A DNA stretch of 64,000 bases, from assembly GCA_026874595.1 (NCBI GenBank), contig CM049306.1, forward strand, positions 96,403,642 through 96,467,641, read 5' to 3'. The DNA comes from Sipunculus nudus (lineage: Eukaryota > Annelida > Sipuncula > Golfingiida > Sipunculidae). Every line of letters starts with the position of its first letter. The stretch's first letter is position 1. Of the stretch, positions 58,139 to 64,000 are shown in pieces. A model generated the notes under the pieces. The model did no database searches. It was not told the DNA's origin and saw only the letters and a list, made by a program, of their open reading frames with translations. Both the position numbers and the translations under genes were made by a program.

Positions 58139-60967
58139 GGCCGAGGACATTGAAGAGAGTTTCTACCAGGCTTGTAATTGGCTTGATACATGCGGGAAAA
58201 TGGAATCACTCTGAACCCTGATAAGTTCGCATTTGCTGAGGACACCGTTGAATTTGACGGCTTTGAAAATACCAAAGACAGTGTTAGACCGTGCAGTCGG
58301 TATTCACAAGCCATTTTGGACTTCCCTACGCCCAAAAAAATATCACAGAGATGCGATCTTGGTCTGGCCTTGTAAACCAAGTATCCTTCGCATTCAGCAT
58401 GACAGACAGGATGCAGCCATTTCGACGTCTACTCAAACCTGGCACACCATTTAGGTGGGATGAACACTTAGAATGTTTATTCCAAGAATCCAAATCGATC
58501 ATTGTCAGTGAGATCCAAGAGGGCGTACACATATTTGACAAGAGCAAACCGACATGCCTAGCCACCGACTGGTCAAAACACGGTATTGGCTTCTGGATAT
58601 TCCAGAAGCACTGTCAATGCACCAAATCCACACCTTTCTGTTGTCATGGTGGTTCGAAGACTACATTAGTTGGCAGCAGATTCACCAGTGCCACAGAATC
58701 TCGCTATGCGCCAGTAGAGGGGGAAGCCCTGGCAGTAGTCGATGCATTAGAAAAAGCAAGGCACTTCGTTCTTGGCTGTGACAACCTGACCAAAGCGATG
58801 GACCATAAGCCCTTACTGAAATATTCGGGGACCGATCGCTTGAAAACATCCCAAATGCTATACTTCGCAACCTGAAACAAAAAAACTCTGCGCTATAGGT
58901 TCCAGATGGTACATGTGCCCGGAGCTACACTGCTGACACGGTGTCACGTCACCCAACAGGTGGACCAAAACACATGGTGTTGACAGATGACGTTGCTTCA
59001 GTTTGCCTGGATGACAACTGCATAGACTTTCTTGACATCCCAACGCTACACCACATCAGCGATGGGAGACCAGAAAAGTGAGATATACCAGATGAAGGTT
59101 CAGCCGAATATATCCTTAACTCCTCAGCGGTGTCATCCATCGGTTCACTGCCGTGTGTCACATGGGACATGATTAAACTACTACGACAGGTGATGAGGAC
59201 ATGTTTCAATTGGTAGAGCTGATTGAATCCGGCATGCCTCACTTCCGCAATAGCTTACAGGACTCATTGCGAGAGTACCACCAGTTTCGTGACCACTTAT
59301 CCACTGTTGATGGTGTTGTTATATACAAAGACAGAGTAGTGGTTCCTCCTTCCCTCAGGCAACATGTTCTCATTGCACTTCATTCAGCAAACCGGGGTGT
59401 GTCATCCATGATGTCCAGAGCAGAGTCCTCCATTTTCTGGCCAGGTATCACAACTGATATCATAAACCTCAGAAACAATTGCAACAACTGCAACCGAATG
59501 GCCCCTTCCCAGCCAAACGCTCCACCTACTTCTCTGGTTTCTCCACTCTACCCATTCCAGTGCTTATGTGCAGATTTCTTCCATTACAAAGGCAGCCACT
59601 ACTTGGCCATAGTAGACAGATACTCCAACTGGCCAATCGTAGAGAAAGCCTCCGGTGGAGCCTCAGGCCTCATTGACAGTCTACGTCGCACATTTGTTAC
59701 CTTTGTAATTTCGGATGAATTGTCCTCAGACGGTGGCCCTGAATTCACGTCATCAGCTACCAGAGATTTTCTGAAAACATGGGGTGTGCATCATAGACTC
59801 TCCTCTGTGGCTTTCCCGCACAGCAATTGCAGAGCGGAGGTAGGTGTCAAAACAATAAAGAGGTTGATTACCAATAACACTGGACCCAAAGGTGAACTTG
59901 ACACAGACTCCTTCCAACGCGCCATCCTACAATACAGGAACACCCCAGACAGAGACACCAAATTGTCTCCTGCAATGTGTGTCTTTGGTTGATCCATCAG
60001 GGATTTCGTACCCATTGTTCCCGGTCACTACCAGCCTCACCACACATGGAGCGATACTCTCGCGTTGAGAGAAGCTGCCCTACGTAATCGACACATGAAA
60101 ACTGCTGAACGGCTTGCTGAGCACACAAAGCGCCTACCACCACTCCGTGTAGGGGACTTGGTTAGAAAACAGAACCAAAATGGTCCCCATCCATTGAAAT
60201 GGGACAAAACTAGATGTGTTGTTGAAGTCCGCCAGTTCGACCAATATGTGGTGCGAGTTGATGGATCTGGCCGGGTGACTGTTCGCAATCGAAAATTCTT
60301 ACGCAAGTACACACCCGTATATTCACCCGCAGCCAAACAATCGATTGAATCTGATCTACGACATCTTCCAAGGACAGTCAACCCTATGCCTACTTCGCCT
60401 TTGATCCGTCCACTGACCCGCAAGTTGACGTCAACCTCTGCTCCACCTGTGACCGTGCCTCAACATGATGACAAAGGGGTCTGTCAGGCTCCGTCTGACA
60501 TCAGGCGTGAGCCTCAACAAGATGAACTTGTTCGGCAGGTGCATCATTCACCCACACCTGCAACTATGGCCATGTCTTGGCCTAGGGTAACTCCAAAGGT
60601 AGCTCTCCCACCGACACCTGTTACTCCCCGGCTTCAGCCGTCGTCAGGCCCTCCGTCAACTTCTCCAGAAGTGTTGCAACACCCATCCGACCCCTCGCAA
60701 GAATCTACCTCCACCAGCGCATCACCTAGACGCTCTAGCCGCCAAAGGGTTGCACCGCCTTGGCTTGATGATTATGTTCATTCTATGAGGCAGAATAATC
60801 CCCAGGCTGGAGGGCAGTCTACCCCGTTAAGGCCTATCTTGTGTTCGGTTCATCCTGGTCTCTACTCTCCATGGATATGCCATCGGCGTATCATTCTTTT
60901 ATAATCCATTGTTTACCCTTATTGCATCCTGGGTGTACCAATGACTCGGGGGGGGGGGGGGGGGGGG
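58135..60967 (+). pseudogene. Old Gypsy-type retrotransposon, right part (rest of RT, RNase H, integrase)
   Basis: It resumes the RT right after the catalytic VDD block. The RT thumb has frame breaks near 58195-58300. RNase H follows (ATDWSKHGIGFW near 58560; SRYAPVEGEALAVVDALEKA near 58690), with deletions after 58860. Integrase covers 59201-59992, with a HHCC-like region (NCNNCNRM) and core Asp residues at ADFF and SSDGGPEF; a Glu follows at RAEVGVK. A C-terminal basic and Pro-rich tail spans 60065-60904. It ends at a 20-base G run (60948-60967), a plausible polypurine tract. Multiple stops and indels make it non-functional. It is a different lineage from the inserted element. Confidence 0.85.
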
Positions 60968-61140
60968 ATAGAGGATTACCTGCAGAACTGACCTTACATA
61001 TAAGTAGTTATTTAGATTAAGTATAAGCGAACACTGTTCATTAACATCTAAATTTAAACCTGTTCTATCATTGTGTCTTTCAGATCTCCATCATTTCTGA
61101 TGTCGAATAAAGATGTCTGAAAACAGCAGTTTCCCTGCTC
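60968..61140 (+). other. Possible remnant of the old element's 3' LTR
   Basis: Sequence after the G-run tract includes AATAAA at 61106-61111, as an LTR might. No matching copy was found at the element's left side, so the LTR identity is unproven. Confidence 0.3.
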
Positions 61141-61189
61141 ATTTAATTATAGACTACTATTATAATCCTTAAAGGAATGAAATGGTTCC

Positions 61190-62001
61190 TAGACAGAAAA
61201 TCACTCCAAAATATTGCAGCTACATTAGACCCATATTAGAATATGGTTTAATAACATGTAAATGGAATATATAACTGCAGTGAGGAGATGTCGGACAAAC
61301 TCGAGAAAGTGCAAATAGAGGCAGCAAGAATCATAACTGGAGGCGTAAAATGTACCAGTCACAGCTTACTATACAAAGAAATCTGTCTTGATACTCTACA
61401 AAAAAAGGCGAAATACCAAGCAAATAATTTCATTATTTAAATGTTTAAAATTGAAGCTCCAATCTACTTATGCAATTTGATCAACACATATTCAGTACAT
61501 GAATATAATCTGAGATGAGGTACGAATCACATCAATTCTGTTCATGTCAACACATCACTATATCAAAAATCATTCTTAGCTTGTAATATCACTAAGTGTA
61601 ATAACCTTAATATTGAAATTCAAAATAGTAACAGTGTACATGCACTTAAAAGATGTTTATTAACAAACTTGAAACCACCTATGTACTATTTTATTGGGAA
61701 AAGAAAATGTCAAATATACCAGTGTAGCAATTTAAATTACCAATTAACACAACGTCACATCATTGACAATCCTTCCTGTAGATGTGGATCCATAAGGATG
61801 ACGCCTATCATTATTTCCTTGAGGGTAATTTATATAAAATGAACTGAAAGACACAAACATCTTCACAACCTCGAACAAAATATGGACATATCTCTGAACA
61901 CCCAATTAATTCTGTATGGCGACCCTAGTAAAGATTTCTCATTCAATAAAAAAATTATTCGTGTGCCTACAAAATTATATTGAAGATACAAAACGTTTCG
62001 A
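61190..62001 (+). pseudogene. LINE reverse-transcriptase C-terminal fragment (decayed)
   Basis: Fragments in shifting frames read RPILEYG (about 61229), LEKVQIEAARIITGG and HSLLYKEICLDTLQK (61295-61400), then CRCGS and DAYHYF (61775-61815) and a KIIR..KRF-like end near 61950-62000. This order is typical of the C-terminal end of non-LTR retrotransposon ORF2. Frame breaks and stops show it is dead. The 5' part is missing; the copy begins next to the old Gypsy element. Confidence 0.7.
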
Positions 62002-62416
62002 TTGATCTTAGCATAGTAACTGTGAAAAAATTACAATCGACACCTGTTTTATCATAACACCCAACCATCCACAATACCCTTTCTTCTTCTTTTAACATTC
62101 CATGTGTACCCTTCACATAACCAACCCTTTTTCCAGGATTGGAATCAATACTCACTGTTACCATGTTCATGAAGGACATTACCATGTTTTATAGGACACA
62201 TTATTTTCTTACTCAATTATCTGATCATGTTTACTTATATGAAATGTATAGGGAAAGAGTGACTAATGAGCTATGCTTGTGCTCAATCCCAAAAACTAGT
62301 ATCAAGATGAATGTTATATTAGTCAGATATCAATAAAAATATCCACAAGACAAGATTTAAGTTGATTTCTGCAGAATATATGTTCATTAGTAAACCATCA
62401 GTATCCAGGGCCGTAT

Positions 62417-62457
62417 CTGTGTGCACGTGCGCATGCACGCATGTGTGCACGCGTTTT
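62417..62457 (-). repeat. Alternating purine-pyrimidine 41 bp motif (copy 2)
   Basis: Its reverse complement starts aaaacgcgtgcacacatgcg and aligns with 33299-33339. The core gtgtgcacgtgcgcatgcac is almost perfectly alternating. Confidence 0.6.
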
Positions 62458-63136
62458 AGTAACACCTAAATTACGACATCGAAAAGAAAAATGTTAAATT
62501 CAAAATGTCTATACGGTTTCCAGTTGTGTTGTCTAATAAGTATACGTCTAACTGGTAAAATAACTGTGAATTAAGGTTTTCAGTCATTAGTAATTTACGA
62601 TATATGCTACCTGATTACGTCACATACTGTGAGCCAATCAGATCAAAATACAAAGGTCAAGGCCATTCAAGTAGGGGAGGCGAATTTGAATCGTATCGTC
62701 TGTGACAGGAGTCGTCTGTGGGCACTCTGACCTGAACGCCGTGTGCTGATAAGTTTGTCTTGTATGAAAAATATTTCTTATTTCTATTCGCAGCCGAACC
62801 TGGCTTAATCATTTGGTATTATATCGAATGACAAAACACAATGAAATGTTTACGATCGCAAATCTTGGATGACTGTCATGCCTGTGTTACTGTCAGTGTG
62901 TGAGTGTGACAGTGTTACTGATAGAAAGTTTATTCAGGCAATCAGCAAATCCATAAGTAAATACAGTGACAAATGGGCAGAACTATAGAAACCGGGCTTC
63001 AGCCTGCCGCCGGTACAACGGGTGTCGCATAATAAATTGTTTCCTGGAAAAGGCCGATACATATCATTTTCCTAAGAATTCCCGTATTTAATTTTGCTCA
63101 TGGCTGGAGTTTATTATATTAGAGGAGGAGGGGTCC

Positions 63137-63187
63137 GGGGAACCTGGGTTCCCCGTCTGAACGGGGGTGTGGGGGCGGAGCCCCCAC
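63137..63187. repeat. Two GC-rich perfect hairpins
   Basis: ggggaac-ctgg-gttcccc (63137-63154) and gtgggggc-gga-gcccccac (63169-63187) are 7 bp and 8 bp stems with tiny loops, 14 bases apart in AT-rich surroundings. They could be part of a mobile element or an RNA structure. Confidence 0.7.
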
Positions 63188-63303
63188 CTAAAGCTTAACT
63201 TTCCTTTTAAAATAGTAAATGGTTTCCCATTTTCGCGATAGATGCCTCTTCAATCGCATTTATGAATGAACAAAGATTGCTCCTGCTGGTATCTCGTCTT
63301 CAC

Positions 63304-63370
63304 GGCTCACTTAGTAGCGTGTAGGGCTCCTAGACTAGAGATCGTAGGTTCGATTCCGATTCAGGCGACT
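63304..63370 (+). mobile_element. tRNA-like SINE head
   Basis: An A-box-like ggctcacttagtagcg (63304-63319) and a consensus B box ggttcgattcc (63347-63357) are present with a weak anticodon-arm-like segment between them. The acceptor ends do not pair, so this is not a working tRNA gene. It fits the head of a tRNA-derived SINE whose body may continue to about 63600. Confidence 0.5.
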
Positions 63371-63608
63371 TCTGATGCTTAGTATAGTTCATGTTAGAAG
63401 AGTTAAGTGTAGGGACATCTACAGGGGAAAAGTAGGAGTTAAATTAGGGAATGAGAGGAGACAATTTTATTTATATGTTCCTAAAAAGAAGCGAAGCCCG
63501 CGTTCTATAGTGGCTCCGACAAATGTTACATATATTCTGACATGCACCTAGGATACCACTAAAAGAAACTTATTATATTTATTTCTGTAGTGGTATGTAT
63601 ACCTGCCA

Positions 63609-64000
63609 AGATAAGATAAGATAAGATAACATTTATTAGCCTTCAGTTCAAGGAATTTGTTGTTGACTTGCAATTCATTAATAAAAAATAAATAAGTAAA
63701 TAGATAGATAAATACATAAAAATAATACATAAAAATACATAAAAATCACACATAACATATTGACTATGCATGTAAAATTAAGCATGTAAAAATGATAAAA
63801 CAGATAATTCTGCAGGTAAAACACATAATTCAAAACATTAAATTTCTAAGAGGGTTGTGAGTTAAAAAGTTTAATACTGTGTGGTATGAGAGATTTTTTA
63901 AAACGAGTTGTTCTGCAGAATATTGTATCTAGGCGTTTACCTGAAGGTAAAAAACGGAACTCTGAATATAGGGGATGTGTTTTGTCATTCATGACCTTTG
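63609..64000 (-). mobile_element. LINE 3' end with (TTATC)n tail, truncated by window edge
   Basis: On the minus strand the last part of a reverse-transcriptase frame (63846-64000) reads HPLYSEFRFLPSGKRLDTIF and then RFKKSLIPHSIKLFN, the usual C-terminus of non-LTR retrotransposon ORF2. It ends in TAG at 63846-63848. A 3' UTR of about 200 bases follows, ending aataaatg and a four-copy TTATC tail (63609-63631), as seen at the 3' end of several LINE clades. The frame is open to the window edge, so the copy may be fairly young. Confidence 0.75.

Larger units (their letters stand above)
62002..63303. other. Non-coding stretch
   Basis: No gene is visible. From about 62590 it becomes richer in CpG. 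The stretch includes the RY tract at 62417-62457 and GC-rich hairpins at 63137-63187. Confidence 0.5.

Noticed and set aside
63304-63370. Functional tRNA gene
   Set aside because: The B box is good, but the acceptor ends do not pair and the anticodon stem is weak.

Overview
This window looks like nuclear DNA from an animal, most likely a bilaterian invertebrate (mollusc-like or another lophotrochozoan). The evidence is GT-AG introns, long AT-rich intergenic stretches, many degenerate minisatellites and (AT)n tracts, tRNA-derived SINE-like sequence, pogo-like MITEs, LINE 3' ends and Ty3/Gypsy retrotransposons. The phylum is an inference; nothing here fixes the species. No bacterial operons, rRNA genes, CRISPR arrays or functional tRNA genes were found.

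Layout. 1-9056: AT-rich non-coding DNA with minisatellites, a CpG-rich block flanked by ~30 bp inverted repeats (4075-4895) and a SINE (6600-6784). 9057-10558: the last exon of a plus-strand gene for a 374-residue single-pass membrane protein of no recognised family. 10559-20037: non-coding DNA with several tandem repeats and one end of a Tol2/hAT-like transposon. 20038-22543: the last two coding exons and 3' UTR of a plus-strand gene whose C-terminus resembles the BAR domain of SNX5/SNX6-type sorting nexins. 22544-32282: mostly non-coding, with MITEs, long tandem repeats and a few weak candidate exons. 32283-33234: a complete two-exon minus-strand gene for a MANBAL-like small membrane protein.

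34508-61140 is a nest of retroelements. An old, decayed plus-strand Gypsy-type element (34984-37094 and 58135-60967) is split inside its reverse transcriptase, just after the catalytic Asp-Asp pair, by a young minus-strand Gypsy element. The young insertion is not a single provirus-like copy. It is a tandem array LTR-internal-LTR-internal-LTR (37095-58134) with an exact 9196 bp period, 2648 bp LTRs, a 4 bp target duplication (TCTT), primer-binding sites matching the 3' end of a leucine tRNA, and two intact 1694-codon Gag-Pol frames. The two internal units differ at only a handful of sites, most of them CpG to TpG/CpA.

61190-64000 holds a decayed LINE reverse-transcriptase fragment (+), an alternating purine-pyrimidine tract also found near the MANBAL start, GC-rich hairpins, a tRNA-like SINE head and the 3' end of a second LINE (-) running off the window. 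The host genes show no functional link to one another. I found no clear candidate for a new biological system. The best leads are the three-LTR tandem array, the inverted-repeat-bounded CpG-rich block and the orphan membrane protein.
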